Positions 49,186 through 58,157 are shown, counted from the stretch's first letter. The stretch is DNA of 64,000 nt from an uncultured Flavobacteriaceae bacterium (GCA_947497245.1 CANMFO010000002.1:496001-560000), one strand, 5' to 3'. Made by a program: numbers and translations. The notes: a model not told the origin generated them from the letters alone.

Positions 49186-49863
49186 ATGGAAACGGTAAAA
49201 ATTGAAAAGAAACCCAGAACGACTATTTCAGGTAGCTATGGATATGGCTGGCAACAGTTATGGAAGTACCCCCTGTATTTTTTTCTGATCATGCTCATTA
49301 TAGGCCTGGCAGAATCCCCTGCCTCCATGGCTCGGGAATCGGAACTGGATGGAGGGGCAGGATTGGTGTTATTGCAGATATTTTCGGCCGCATACGCCTT
49401 CCTATTGCTCCCGGTGATCACGTACGGCGGCAATTTACTGTTCTTAAGGGGTGTCCGAAATGAGGAAATGGATTTCTCCGAATTGTTTGTGGGTTTTCGA
49501 GAACGGTACGTGCCCATTATTCTGGCCAATCTCCTAAAATTTGCCCTTGTGGGCATTGGATTTGTTTTTCTTATCATACCGGGCATTATCCTGCTCTGCC
49601 GATTGGCCTTTGTCTCCTTTCTGGTGATGGACAAACATATGGAGCCGATCGCCGCTATTGAAAAAAGTTGGCAGATGACCAGGGGCCAAGGTTGGAAAAT
49701 TTTCGGTATGGGGCTGCTCGCGATCCCTGTCTTTATTGGGGGGCTCCTCTGCTTTGTCGTAGGTGTCTTTGTATCGGTCACCTGGATATATACTGCCTTT
49801 ACCTCCTTGTACCATGCCCTGGATATAAAGGACCAAGAGCGGTTACAGGCGGATGTTTTCTGA
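49186..49863 (+). CDS. Hypothetical multi-pass membrane protein
   Basis: A 225-residue membrane protein; the ATG at 49186 (METVKIEKK) is chosen because the frame upstream is not protein-like. Five to six hydrophobic segments are visible. IIPGIILLCRLAFVSFLVMD and AIEKSWQMTRGQGWKIFG resemble the DUF975 / YciC-type membrane proteins often found beside envelope-stress regulators. No catalytic motif is seen. It is divergently transcribed from the membrane LuxR gene. A TATCTTTA box lies at 49156-49163, but its TTG (49129) is 24 bases away, slightly too far. Confidence 0.75.
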   Translation: METVKIEKKPRTTISGSYGYGWQQLWKYPLYFFLIMLIIGLAESPASMARESELDGGAGLVLLQIFSAAYAFLLLPVITYGGNLLFLRGVRNEEMDFSELFVGFRERYVPIILANLLKFALVGIGFVFLIIPGIILLCRLAFVSFLVMDKHMEPIAAIEKSWQMTRGQGWKIFGMGLLAIPVFIGGLLCFVVGVFVSVTWIYTAFTSLYHALDIKDQERLQADVF

Positions 49864-49922
49864 CCCGTACCGGTAAAACGGGACGGAGTCGTAAATTGTA
49901 TACCGATTTTGGGAATGTTCGA

Positions 49923-50642
49923 TTATTCCTCTACGGGCAAGAGGTCACAAAACCAAAAGCCCATGGCTTCATTGGCGCAGGACGTCTCCTGGGAAGGGTT
50001 CTTGTACTCCCGGTATACTTTTTCGCCCAAGGTGAACTTCACAGGATTGCTAAAAATGGGCCCATCGTAGCAAAAGGTATGGAATTCCCCGTTTTCACCA
50101 CATGGGTCCACGTTGGGAGGAAGGTCCTCGATAAAACCGGAATCGATTTCCCTGCCCACGAACGATTCGTCCAATAGCTGTGCATTAATGCAGACCACAA
50201 CCGCTTTGAACCCCAATTGCAAAAACTCCTGGATAAGTTCCCTGGTATCCCTTTTCCAAAGCGGGAAACTACAACGGATGCCATGGGGAGCCAATTTCTC
50301 TTCCCGATAGCTCCTAAGATCTTCCAGAAAAATATCGCCAAAACCACAATGGGAATAGCCCTGCGATTTCAAAAGGGCCACCAACCGCCCCATTTCGGCA
50401 TTGTAGATTTCCATGGTGGGCTGTTCGGGCAGTTCAATGGTGGTTACCGGAAGCCCGATCGCCTCGACCTGTTTCAGCAACAGGGCCCTTCGAAGCCCGT
50501 GCATGGACACCCTGTCGTAATGCGTGTTGATCGAAGTGACCAAACGCCCAATGGGTTGGCCCATGTCTTTTTGAAGATGGTAAAAGGCCAGGGCGGCATC
50601 CTTTCCACTGCTCCAGTTGAAATATGTCCTTTGCGCTTTAAT
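49923..50642 (-). CDS. Dph6-related ATP pyrophosphatase with non-standard start
   Basis: Adenine-nucleotide alpha-hydrolase of the diphthine-ammonia-ligase (Dph6) family. The ATG at 50564 lies after the ATP-binding loop. In the same frame, reading back from it, the DNA encodes TYFNWSSGKDAALAFYHL, the exact family N-terminus, up to a TAA at 50661-50663 with no ATG, GTG or TTG. I therefore extend the gene to the ATT at 50642, giving 239 residues. Later motifs are SMHGLRRALLLKQ and GFGDIFLEDLRSYREEK. The bacterial role is unknown; the family activates carboxylates with ATP. It is downstream of the S41 peptidase gene on the same strand, with a small hairpin (50682-50694) between them. Confidence 0.72.
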   Translation of the reverse strand: MKAQRTYFNWSSGKDAALAFYHLQKDMGQPIGRLVTSINTHYDRVSMHGLRRALLLKQVEAIGLPVTTIELPEQPTMEIYNAEMGRLVALLKSQGYSHCGFGDIFLEDLRSYREEKLAPHGIRCSFPLWKRDTRELIQEFLQLGFKAVVVCINAQLLDESFVGREIDSGFIEDLPPNVDPCGENGEFHTFCYDGPIFSNPVKFTLGEKVYREYKNPSQETSCANEAMGFWFCDLLPVEE

Positions 50643-50722
50643 AACGAGTGGTATTGCAATTTATCTTCCGGTTGGAACAGCTATCCTTCGGATAACCGAA
50701 CGCAATATAGTGTTATATTTCT

Positions 50723-52060
50723 TTAGTTCTTGTTCTTCAAGTTTCGATCGGAACGTCCGTTGTCATAGTTGCCTTCCAACGCAACCACTTGGCCATTTTC
50801 CGAAATGAACTTTATTCTAAATGTAGACATGCCCTTAAGGATAAATTCATTCGCATTTATGGGAATCAGTTCATATTTGGTGCCTTCTCCCCGCTGATAG
50901 TGCAGAGCGTTGTCCTCAAAAGTGATTTTTCTGGGGCCAAAATTTCCGAGATAGGATTTAAGAACGGTCTCTTGGAGCGCAATGGGCTCGTTGATGGCCT
51001 TAAGAGCGCTCAAGTGCCATTGGACATATTGTTTCTGTTGTGGATCCCGACTTTTGGCCAACAACGATTCCAGGGCCTTGAGCTGTGCGACTTCCAAAGC
51101 TTGATCCGATTGGACTTTGATATGTGGTGAAACGCCCGTTCCCTCCCAATTGGTATTGGAAATTGGGTTTATGGCCCGGCCGGAAGGAATCCAAACGTTA
51201 AATCGATCGGTCGCGTTGACCGTTCCTCCGGGATGTGCCCCACCACCGGTTGTTTCACCGATCAAGGTAGCCCTGTTTAGGTTTTTTAGATTGTAGCAAA
51301 ACTCTTCCGCCGCGGAAAACGTATACCCACTGGTTAAAACGTATACCTCCGTATTTGGACTACGGGTCCCTTGTACATGGGGCAGTGTCCATGTTTGGGA
51401 ATGGCTATCCGTGGGCCTCCAATAAAAATTGTTGAGGTGAACGGGTTCGCTATCAAACAAATAGCTCGTAATAAGCTGGATCATCTGGGGGCTTCCCCCA
51501 CCATTGTTCCGCAGATCTATGATAATCGCATCGCTGCTGGCCAGGAAGTTCATGGCCGCTACGGCAGTTGGTCCGGCATGGGCCACATCCGAAAAACTTC
51601 TTAAGTCCAAATAGCCGATGTTACCGTCCAAAATGCTCAATTTTTTGAAACCAAAATTACTTCGTTTCAAACCCGCGATGTAGTTATTTCGAAAGTCCAT
51701 GCTATCCTGGGGTGTATGGACTTCCTGCCTTGCCGCAATGGACTGTGGGTCGAACCGTACGCGAATGTGCCGGTCATGGCTGACGGAAAGGAGATCCTCT
51801 GTGAGCTGCGTTGCAAATTCATAGGGATCGGAGAGGGGTTTGTAGGCGCCCTTTTTTGATTTTTTTTCAATCAGGGCGGCCATCTCTTTGGCAACCTCCG
51901 GAAATACATAGGTCGATTTGAGCTTGCTTCCAATGGAATCGACGACGATGTTCTTTTCTTCTGTCGTTAAGGCCGTTCGATCGTTCTGGGCAAGGAGACC
52001 ACCAGTTGAAATTAAAACGATAAAACCAGTGACCAATATCCGTATTTTGAGATTCTTCAT
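50723..52060 (-). CDS. S41 family C-terminal-processing-type peptidase
   Basis: A 445-residue secreted serine protease with a signal peptide ending GLLAQ. An N-terminal helical domain of the tricorn/IRBP type (VVDSIGSKLKSTYVFPEVA) is followed by the protease core: GYLDLRSFSDV, IIDLRNNGGGSPQMI, and the catalytic serine in SGYTFSAAEEF. GETTGGGAHPGG completes the active site. It lacks a clear PDZ domain. The C-terminal 100 residues form a beta domain. Its ATG overlaps the stop of the marR gene (ATGA), so the two form an operon. Confidence 0.87.
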   Translation of the reverse strand: MKNLKIRILVTGFIVLISTGGLLAQNDRTALTTEEKNIVVDSIGSKLKSTYVFPEVAKEMAALIEKKSKKGAYKPLSDPYEFATQLTEDLLSVSHDRHIRVRFDPQSIAARQEVHTPQDSMDFRNNYIAGLKRSNFGFKKLSILDGNIGYLDLRSFSDVAHAGPTAVAAMNFLASSDAIIIDLRNNGGGSPQMIQLITSYLFDSEPVHLNNFYWRPTDSHSQTWTLPHVQGTRSPNTEVYVLTSGYTFSAAEEFCYNLKNLNRATLIGETTGGGAHPGGTVNATDRFNVWIPSGRAINPISNTNWEGTGVSPHIKVQSDQALEVAQLKALESLLAKSRDPQQKQYVQWHLSALKAINEPIALQETVLKSYLGNFGPRKITFEDNALHYQRGEGTKYELIPINANEFILKGMSTFRIKFISENGQVVALEGNYDNGRSDRNLKNKN

Positions 52061-52500
52061 GTGCTACAGTTCTTTATTAGTTTATTCAGTGTTTGTTCGA
52101 CACCGTCCATTTCGGTTTGTGTTATGCCATGTAGTGCCTTGGCTCGGTTGGCGTTGATTATGGCGTTCAATTCTGGTAAAATGTCCTTCGTTTTTGGAGT
52201 CAGTTCAATGTTGAACCGTCTTCTGTCGTCCGAATTCATCTTTCGCATCAAAAATTTGTTTTTGACCATGAGTTCTATCATTCTGGTCACGGAAGCATTG
52301 TCCTTAAAGATCAATTCGGCAATTTCGCTTTGGGACAATCCAGGATTTTTGACCAAGAACTGCAATAGCAGCGCTTGATCCAAGGTAAGGTTGCCGACCC
52401 TTTCCGAAATGTTCTGCTGGGCCAGTTTACGATAATTTTTGATGGCTTTCTCTATGGAATAAAATATGGTTTCGGAGGGTTGTGCCAGCATCGCTTCCAT
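52057..52500 (-). CDS. MarR family transcriptional regulator
   Basis: A 147-residue winged-helix dimer. The DNA-binding part has LTLDQALLLQFL, NPGLSQSEIAELIFKDNASV, TRMIELMVKN and the wing DRRRFNIELT. It overlaps the S41 peptidase gene by 4 bases. An 18-bp perfect palindrome overlaps its promoter at 52517-52534, so it is probably autoregulated and also controls the protease. The ligand is not known. Confidence 0.92.
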   Translation of the reverse strand: MEAMLAQPSETIFYSIEKAIKNYRKLAQQNISERVGNLTLDQALLLQFLVKNPGLSQSEIAELIFKDNASVTRMIELMVKNKFLMRKMNSDDRRRFNIELTPKTKDILPELNAIINANRAKALHGITQTEMDGVEQTLNKLIKNCST

Positions 52501-52510
52501 TAATTTGATA

Positions 52511-52518
52511 CAAATATA
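52511..52518 (-). promoter_or_regulatory. -7 element of the marR/S41 operon
   Basis: Read on the minus strand this is TATATTTG, an exact TAnnTTTG match 10 bases before the marR ATG. The neighbouring palindrome overlaps it by two bases. Confidence 0.6.
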
Positions 52519-52534
52519 TTTGATATATCAAATA
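52517..52534. promoter_or_regulatory. Perfect 18-bp palindrome, probable MarR operator
   Basis: TATTTGATATATCAAATA is fully self-complementary and overlaps the upstream edge of the predicted -7 box of the marR gene. Position, length and symmetry match MarR binding sites. Confidence 0.75.
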
Positions 52535-52586
52535 AAATAGGATATTTAACAAAATTTAACGGCTTGTGCTACCTCCGGCATGGGCG

Positions 52587-54080
52587 CTATTGGTTTTTTT
52601 TCCGAAGCATTCCCCTTAAAAAAATCCCGGCCATCACCACCATAAACACGGCAAAGGGCAGGGAGGTAATGATCAGCAGTTTTTGGACGGCCACAAGAAC
52701 ATCGATATCGGGTCGGGCATTGCCCAACAGAATTAGTCCCAAAGTGGCCAGCAGTACAAAGGCCGACCATAGCAAGCGGTGTTTTTTGTCCGGGTCCTTT
52801 TTCCCCCCATCGGTGAACATGCTAAGCACGAAGACCGCCGAATCCACTGAAGTGACCAAAAAACCGACCAACAAAAAAAGAGTGGTGAGGTTCAAGGCCG
52901 TGGCCATTGGATAGTATTCGAAAAAAACAAACAGGGAGGAAAAGACGTTCCCAAACTCATCATTATAGGAACCCCAGTTTTCAATGAGCTGAAATGCCGA
53001 GCTACCAAAGACCGAAAACCAGAAGAAAGTTCCCAAGGAGGGGATGATCAATACACCCAGCAATAATTGGCGCAGCGTCCTGCCCTTGGATATCCGCGCA
53101 ATAAAGATGCCGGTAAAAGGGGCCCAGGCCAGCCAAAAGGCCCAGTAGTAGAAGGTCCAGTCGGTGAGAAAGTCCATTCCTGGATCGTAATTGCCCAAGG
53201 CCAGGCTCATGGGGACAAAATCGATCAAGTAGTGCCAGGTGGCCTTCCAGAAGGTCTCTAAAATTGTTCCCATGTCACTGGCGAAGAACACGAAGAACAG
53301 GAGGCCGAGGGTCAGGAGGATATTGAATTTGGAAATGACCTTAATCCCCTTGTCCACGCCTTGCCAGGCCGAGTAGAACGCTATTGCGGAAATCAAGATT
53401 GCCAACAATAGGGTAGTGCCCAGGCCGAAACCGCCATCAAATAAATGGTTCAACCCTCCATTGATCTGCGAAGTGCCCAATCCGATTGCAGCAACAAGAC
53501 CAAAGACCGTGGTAACAATAGTCATGATATCAATCCCGTTCCTTGCCATTTTATTGGAAAAGGAGTCGGCGATCGTGGAGCTCACCAATACCTTTTTTTT
53601 TCGCACGAACAGGACATGGCCGACGACCATGGCAAAAAGCCCGTAAAAGGCCCATGCGGTAAACCCCCATTGGTAAAAGGTAAATTCCAAGGCGAGTATT
53701 TCCGGTTCCAGTCCGGAGGCATAGGGCGGATGTTGCTGCATGAACACCGGTTCCTGAACAGCGCGTAGCAAAATACCGGCACCCATTCCCGCACTGTACA
53801 ACATGGCGGTCCAGGCCCAAAGGGAATGTTCGGGCCTGGAATCCGCTCTCCCCAGTTTAATTTTTCCCAGAGGGGAGATGGCGATTCCCAAAAGCAGCAA
53901 CACACAGCCCAGGCCCAAGTACAGATAAAAATAGCCGAAGGAGTCCCGAACCCAAAGCGAAGCCCTTTCGATGGCCGAATAGCTTGCCCCAGTGGCAAGG
54001 AACACGATGAGGGTACATAGAAAGATGATTCCTATGGATATGCTGAGGAGCGGGTTTTTTGGGTTGAACTTGATACTCAA
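52587..54080 (-). CDS. BCCT family betaine/choline/carnitine transporter
   Basis: A 497-residue transporter with twelve hydrophobic segments. Family signatures: SAGMGAGILLRAVQEP (a variant of the GxGxG Na-coupling helix) and WTFYYWAFWLAWAPFTG, the conserved tryptophan-rich TM8 motif of the substrate site. It imports quaternary-ammonium osmolytes or their relatives with Na or H. The glycine stretch reads GMGAG rather than GIGIG, as in some non-betaine members. It lies upstream of marR on the same strand, but a promoter separates them. Confidence 0.92.
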   Translation of the reverse strand: MSIKFNPKNPLLSISIGIIFLCTLIVFLATGASYSAIERASLWVRDSFGYFYLYLGLGCVLLLLGIAISPLGKIKLGRADSRPEHSLWAWTAMLYSAGMGAGILLRAVQEPVFMQQHPPYASGLEPEILALEFTFYQWGFTAWAFYGLFAMVVGHVLFVRKKKVLVSSTIADSFSNKMARNGIDIMTIVTTVFGLVAAIGLGTSQINGGLNHLFDGGFGLGTTLLLAILISAIAFYSAWQGVDKGIKVISKFNILLTLGLLFFVFFASDMGTILETFWKATWHYLIDFVPMSLALGNYDPGMDFLTDWTFYYWAFWLAWAPFTGIFIARISKGRTLRQLLLGVLIIPSLGTFFWFSVFGSSAFQLIENWGSYNDEFGNVFSSLFVFFEYYPMATALNLTTLFLLVGFLVTSVDSAVFVLSMFTDGGKKDPDKKHRLLWSAFVLLATLGLILLGNARPDIDVLVAVQKLLIITSLPFAVFMVVMAGIFLRGMLRKKNQ

Positions 54081-54185
54081 GGGCTGCGATGGGCTTTAGA
54101 CGGAAAAATCATTCGGTTCAATTCGATGCATAAATTAGGACAAAATATTGATTTTGGCACAAACCCATAGCGGCCTGCGCAATTT

Positions 54186-54611
54186 TTAAAGATCGTCTAT
54201 GGAGGTCGGCCTGTTGTCCACTTTAAGGTCCAATAGCTTTTTAAAGAATTTCTGGACCGCCTTGGTATCCGAACGGACTTTGATGAAATAGTGATCCCTA
54301 CAAATGGAATATACCCCTAGATCCGCTTTGTAAATGCGGAGTTTGTAATACGGAATGGTCAGGGCAAAGGTTTCCAGTAACGATCGGAACCTCACGATGA
54401 TTCCCGTGGGCCTAAGTTCTATGTTGCAGGAATTGGTATTGTTGTCCAAGATCAGTAGGTTCCTGATTTCAATGCTGGTTTCGGTGATGGACAACTTCGG
54501 GGAACCAATGCCGCCCATTGCCCAGCGTTCCCTCAAAGGAAAAGGCGCACCGACTTCCGCATCGACCTTTCGGGTAACTTCCTTGTTGTTGTATGATACG
54601 TTTACGAGCAT
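54186..54611 (-). CDS. Hypothetical protein
   Basis: A 141-residue protein; the ATG at 54611 (MLVNVSYNNKEV) is preferred to the longer frame upstream, which overlaps the YjbR gene. It has no signal peptide and appears beta-rich in the middle (SITETSIEIRNLLIL) with an alpha/beta end (YYKLRIYKADLGVYSI, then AVQKFFKKLLDL). I recognise no family. It follows the YjbR gene by 13 bases and is probably cotranscribed. Confidence 0.65.
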   Translation of the reverse strand: MLVNVSYNNKEVTRKVDAEVGAPFPLRERWAMGGIGSPKLSITETSIEIRNLLILDNNTNSCNIELRPTGIIVRFRSLLETFALTIPYYKLRIYKADLGVYSICRDHYFIKVRSDTKAVQKFFKKLLDLKVDNRPTSIDDL

Positions 54612-54624
54612 GGATTCAGATTGG

Positions 54625-54996
54625 TTATGGAATACGGTTTTCACTTTCGAGTTCCAACCGTTCCTTTTTCGGAAGCTTGGCGACCACCAAGTTGTACGAG
54701 GTATCGAGCCAATCAAGTAGCACTGCATCCGCTATAGAGCCGTCCATGAGTACATTGCTCCAATGTTTCTTGCTAAAATACGAAGGCTCGCGAAGGGCGT
54801 CGTATTGGGATCGAAGTTCCTCAATGGTCTCCGGATCGCATTTGATGCTAAAGCTCGCAAAGGTATCGATGTTCGTGGCCGTGAACATTTTGCCCTTTAC
54901 CTTAAATACCAGAACATCGGGAAGTTTAGAAAAGGGAATGGACTCGGTCACTCCACTTTTCGACAAACAGTATGTTCGATAATCTTCAATATTCAT
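54625..54996 (-). CDS. MmcQ/YjbR family DNA-binding-fold protein
   Basis: A 123-residue cytoplasmic protein of the YjbR/CyaY-like fold. Signatures: VTESIPFSKLPDVLVFKVKG, CDPETIEELR, REPSYFSKKHWSNV and LLDWLDTSYNLVVAKL. Members are called DNA-binding from their fold; the function is unproven. It is divergent from argS with a 144-base gap. Confidence 0.88.
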   Translation of the reverse strand: MNIEDYRTYCLSKSGVTESIPFSKLPDVLVFKVKGKMFTATNIDTFASFSIKCDPETIEELRSQYDALREPSYFSKKHWSNVLMDGSIADAVLLDWLDTSYNLVVAKLPKKERLELESENRIP

Positions 54997-55084
54997 GGGA
55001 TATGATCATTGGGCATGCGCTAATTTTCCGATTTGGGCGGCCAATGGATAAAGTTAGCTAAAACCAGACGTATTACGATGGGAC

Positions 55085-55118
55085 TTGCCTGATAAAGCGC
55101 AAAAAATGATTAGTTTTG
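55085..55118 (+). promoter_or_regulatory. argS promoter
   Basis: TTG at 55085-55087, a 23-base spacer and TAGTTTTG at 55111-55118 (exact TAnnTTTG). The box ends 10 bases before an ATG at 55129 and 22 bases before the ATG at 55141. Confidence 0.65.
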
Positions 55119-55140
55119 CAGCTTTGATATGCCAGAGTAC

Positions 55141-56925
55141 ATGAACATTCAGAACGTTTTAGGGGTCAAGGTAAAGGAAGCTGTACAGGTTATTTTTGGG
55201 GTAGAGTTGCCGCAGGTGGAATTTCAGCCCACCCGCAAGGATTTTGAAGGGGATGTCACCGTGGTCGTTTTCCCGATGTTGCGTTTTGTGAAGGGAAACC
55301 CAGAGCAGATCGGGAGGCAGATCGGACAGTTTTTGGTGGACGGGATCGGTTCGGTTTCCGGTTTTAATGTGGTCAAGGGCTTTTTGAACATAGTGATCGC
55401 CGATGCATACTACCTTGAATTTTTCAGTGGCATAAAAGCGATTGAAGGGTATGGGTTGGTACCCCGGACGGATACCGGTGCGATCATGGTGGAATACTCT
55501 TCGCCCAATACCAACAAACCCCTGCACCTGGGACATATCCGGAACAACCTATTGGGCTATTCCGTTTCGGAGATCTTAAAGGCTTCGGGCAAAAAAGTCT
55601 ATAAAACACAGATTGTCAACGATCGGGGCATCCACATCTGCAAGAGCATGTTGGCCTGGCGGAAATGGGGCAACGGGGAGACACCTGAAAGTACCGGCCT
55701 GAAAGGGGACAAATTGGTGGGGAACTACTACGTGGCCTTCGACAAGGCCCATAAGGCGGAAATTGCAAAAATGGTGGCCGATGGTGCGGATGCAAAACTA
55801 GCGGAAAAGGAAGCCCCTATTTTGTTGGAGGCACAGAAAATGTTACAGCAATGGGAAGCGGGTGACGAGGAGGTGGTTGCCCTTTGGAAAAAAATGAATG
55901 GCTGGGTATATGCTGGTTTCGATGAGACCTATAAGGCCCTTGGGGTGGATTTTGACCGACTTTACTACGAAAGTGACACCTATTTGCTGGGGAAAGATGT
56001 GGTTGCTGCCGGCTTGGAGAAGGGAGTTTTCTACAGAAAGGACGATGGCAGCGTGTGGATCGATCTCACGGACGAGGGCCTTGATGAAAAAATTGTGCTC
56101 CGCTCGGACGGTACCGCCGTGTACATGACCCAGGACATCGGTACGGCGATACAACGTGTCAAAGACTATCCGGATATCGGGGGCATGGTATACACCGTGG
56201 GCAACGAACAGGACTATCATTTCAAGGTGCTGTTCCTGATCCTTAAAAAGCTGGGTTTTTCATGGGCCGGGAGGTTGTACCATTTGAGCTACGGGATGGT
56301 GGATCTTCCCAGTGGAAAAATGAAGAGTAGGGAAGGTACGGTGGTCGACGCCGACGACCTGATGATCGACATGACCCGGACCGCTGCGGAAATATCCCGG
56401 GAATTGGGAAAATTGGAGGACTACTCCGAAGAGGAAAAGCAGGTATTGTACAAGATGATAGGCCTGGGTGCCCTGAAATATTACATCCTTAAGGTAGATC
56501 CCAAAAAACGCATCCTTTTCGACCCTGAAGAGTCGGTGGATTTTCAAGGGAATACCGGACCGTTTATCCAATACACCTACGCCAGGATTCAGTCGATCCT
56601 GAGAAAAGCGGAGGGGGTGGCCTCCGATTGGTCGAATGGTGCGGAGACCCGCCCACTGCACATAAAAGAGAAAGAACTCATCAAACAGATCCAACTCTTT
56701 CCAGAGACCATCCAGTTAGCGGCGGAAAATTACAGTCCGGCCCTGCTCGCCAATTATGTCTATGATCTCGTGAAGGAGTTCAATTCGTTCTACCAACAGG
56801 TACCCATTTTGGGGGAGGTCGATGAACAGAAAAAAATCCTGAGGGTACAGCTGTCCAAAAAGGTGGGCGAGGTCATTCGATCGGCCTTTGCGCTGTTGGG
56901 GATCGAGGTGCCCACAAGAATGTAG
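55141..56925 (+). CDS. argS: Arginine--tRNA ligase
   Basis: A 594-residue class I aminoacyl-tRNA synthetase. I choose the ATG at 55141 (MNIQNVLGVKVK), which matches homologues and leaves room for a leader; the ATG at 55129 adds four residues. Motifs: SSPNTNKPLHLGHIRN with the HIGH-type HLGH, and GKMKSREGT as the KMSKS region. The C-terminal anticodon-binding domain (FIQYTYARIQSILRK, then SPALLANYVYDL) is complete. A 6-bp hairpin (TTGTCC / GGACAA) without a T run follows the stop. Confidence 0.97.
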   Translation: MNIQNVLGVKVKEAVQVIFGVELPQVEFQPTRKDFEGDVTVVVFPMLRFVKGNPEQIGRQIGQFLVDGIGSVSGFNVVKGFLNIVIADAYYLEFFSGIKAIEGYGLVPRTDTGAIMVEYSSPNTNKPLHLGHIRNNLLGYSVSEILKASGKKVYKTQIVNDRGIHICKSMLAWRKWGNGETPESTGLKGDKLVGNYYVAFDKAHKAEIAKMVADGADAKLAEKEAPILLEAQKMLQQWEAGDEEVVALWKKMNGWVYAGFDETYKALGVDFDRLYYESDTYLLGKDVVAAGLEKGVFYRKDDGSVWIDLTDEGLDEKIVLRSDGTAVYMTQDIGTAIQRVKDYPDIGGMVYTVGNEQDYHFKVLFLILKKLGFSWAGRLYHLSYGMVDLPSGKMKSREGTVVDADDLMIDMTRTAAEISRELGKLEDYSEEEKQVLYKMIGLGALKYYILKVDPKKRILFDPEESVDFQGNTGPFIQYTYARIQSILRKAEGVASDWSNGAETRPLHIKEKELIKQIQLFPETIQLAAENYSPALLANYVYDLVKEFNSFYQQVPILGEVDEQKKILRVQLSKKVGEVIRSAFALLGIEVPTRM

Positions 56926-56976
56926 TTGTCCCTTCCCCGGACAATATTAGATCAACTTTTAAAATTGTAAAATCAT

Positions 56977-57804
56977 ATGTTGGCTCCAAGGATCTTTGCG
57001 GTTTTGGTAGGACTGATGGTCCTGGGGTGGTTGCTATATGTGCTGTACCAGGGTATAGGGTTGTCCCAATTGAACCCCTTGATCCGGCTGAAACCCCTTT
57101 CCGAAGGGGATAAATTGTTTTTGGCCCAAAACTTTCCGGTTTATGGCAAACTACCGCAACAGCTCCGGGAATTGTGCGACCAGCGGTTGGTTTGGTTCAG
57201 AAGTAGGAAGAAATTTGTATTCTATGGAAACGTCGCGGAAAAAGAGGAGCTGAGGCTACTGCTTAGTGCCACACCCGTATTGATGACCTTGGGCCTTAAG
57301 AATTACAAAATGACCCGTTCGTTGATGCGGATCATTGTATATCCGTCACAGTATTATTCCCGGATCAACCGAAGACATCATTTTGGCGAATACAACCCTA
57401 GATTGAAAACGGTCATATTCTCGGCGGAAAAAATACGGGAGGGTTTTGCGATTCCCCATGACAATGTCAATCTTGCCATGCACGAGTTCGCCCATGCCCT
57501 CAGTTTTGAAATGGTCAAGAGGAAATCATGGGAGGCACGGAAGTTTAGGGTCGGACTAAAAAAAATCAAGGAACTGTTCCTTCTGGAAGATTTTGTGGAC
57601 CAGTTGGAAACCACCCAATATTTTAGGGAGTACGGACTCACCAATCTACAGGAGTTCTTTTCCGTGGCAGTGGAAAATTATGTGGAGAGCCCCACAGACT
57701 TTTATCGCGATTTTCCCGAGCTGTACGCTATCATCCAGCGTATGCTGAATTTTGATTTTCAACAACAGGTGCCGGTACCAGGCCGTTCCGGGACCAATAC
57801 CTGA
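56977..57804 (+). CDS. Zinc-dependent M90 (MtfA-like) peptidase
   Basis: A 275-residue protein with one N-terminal hydrophobic segment (residues 4-25) and a metallopeptidase domain. The zinc site is HEFAH at residues 169-173, with a third ligand likely the glutamate in NLQEFFSVAVENYVE. YNPRLKTVIFSAEKIREGF and SLMRIIVYP fit the M90 family, whose founding member MtfA binds the repressor Mlc in E. coli. The Mlc system is not expected in Bacteroidota, so the role is open. It lies 51 bases after argS. Confidence 0.85.
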   Translation: MLAPRIFAVLVGLMVLGWLLYVLYQGIGLSQLNPLIRLKPLSEGDKLFLAQNFPVYGKLPQQLRELCDQRLVWFRSRKKFVFYGNVAEKEELRLLLSATPVLMTLGLKNYKMTRSLMRIIVYPSQYYSRINRRHHFGEYNPRLKTVIFSAEKIREGFAIPHDNVNLAMHEFAHALSFEMVKRKSWEARKFRVGLKKIKELFLLEDFVDQLETTQYFREYGLTNLQEFFSVAVENYVESPTDFYRDFPELYAIIQRMLNFDFQQQVPVPGRSGTNT

Positions 57805-57850
57805 GAACAGATCTGACCGTTGTAAAAAAATAATCAAGAAAATTTTATAT

Positions 57851-57867
57851 AGTTAGGAATCCTTACT
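57851..57867. promoter_or_regulatory. MarR operator-like site 1
   Basis: AGTTAGGAATCCTTACT, a near-palindrome directly before the -7 box TATATTTG. It shares the AGTTAGGAWTCCTNACT pattern with sites at 58158 and 59203. Confidence 0.75.
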
Positions 57868-57874
57868 ATATTTG
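57867..57874 (+). promoter_or_regulatory. -7 element of the mini-thioredoxin gene
   Basis: TATATTTG, exact consensus, overlapping the last base of operator site 1 and 35 bases before the ATG. A GTTGC/GCAAC stem (57874-57894) would lie at the 5' end of the mRNA. Confidence 0.65.
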
Positions 57875-57909
57875 TTGCGCAATAATGCAGCAACTTAAAA
57901 TTTATCAAA

Positions 57910-58143
57910 ATGAAAAAATCGATTTTTTATCACGCGGGATGTCCCGTTTGTATCAGTGCCGAACATGATATGATAGCCTTGATTGGCGCCGAAGGGGTGG
58001 AAGTGGTCAACATTGGCGAGGAGAAAGCGCGCATAGCGGAAGCCGAATCCGCTGGAGTGGTCTCCGTTCCGGCCCTTGTCGCACCCAACGGCAATGTACT
58101 CCATATCAATTTTGGCGCTTCCATGGAAGATGTAAAGGGCTAA
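57910..58143 (+). CDS. Mini-thioredoxin/glutaredoxin-like protein (CPVC)
   Basis: A 77-residue cytoplasmic protein with a thioredoxin-fold start (KKSIFYHAGCPVC) and a CPVC redox motif (Cys11, Cys14). SVPALVAPNG supplies the cis-proline typical of the fold. It is shorter than classical thioredoxins and resembles small thioredoxin-family proteins. It has its own promoter and operator site 1. The neighbouring genes under the same operator suggest a redox-linked regulon controlled by the Cys-rich MarR protein. The target of reduction is unknown. Confidence 0.82.
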   Translation: MKKSIFYHAGCPVCISAEHDMIALIGAEGVEVVNIGEEKARIAEAESAGVVSVPALVAPNGNVLHINFGASMEDVKG

Positions 58144-58157
58144 TTTTTTCTCTTTTT

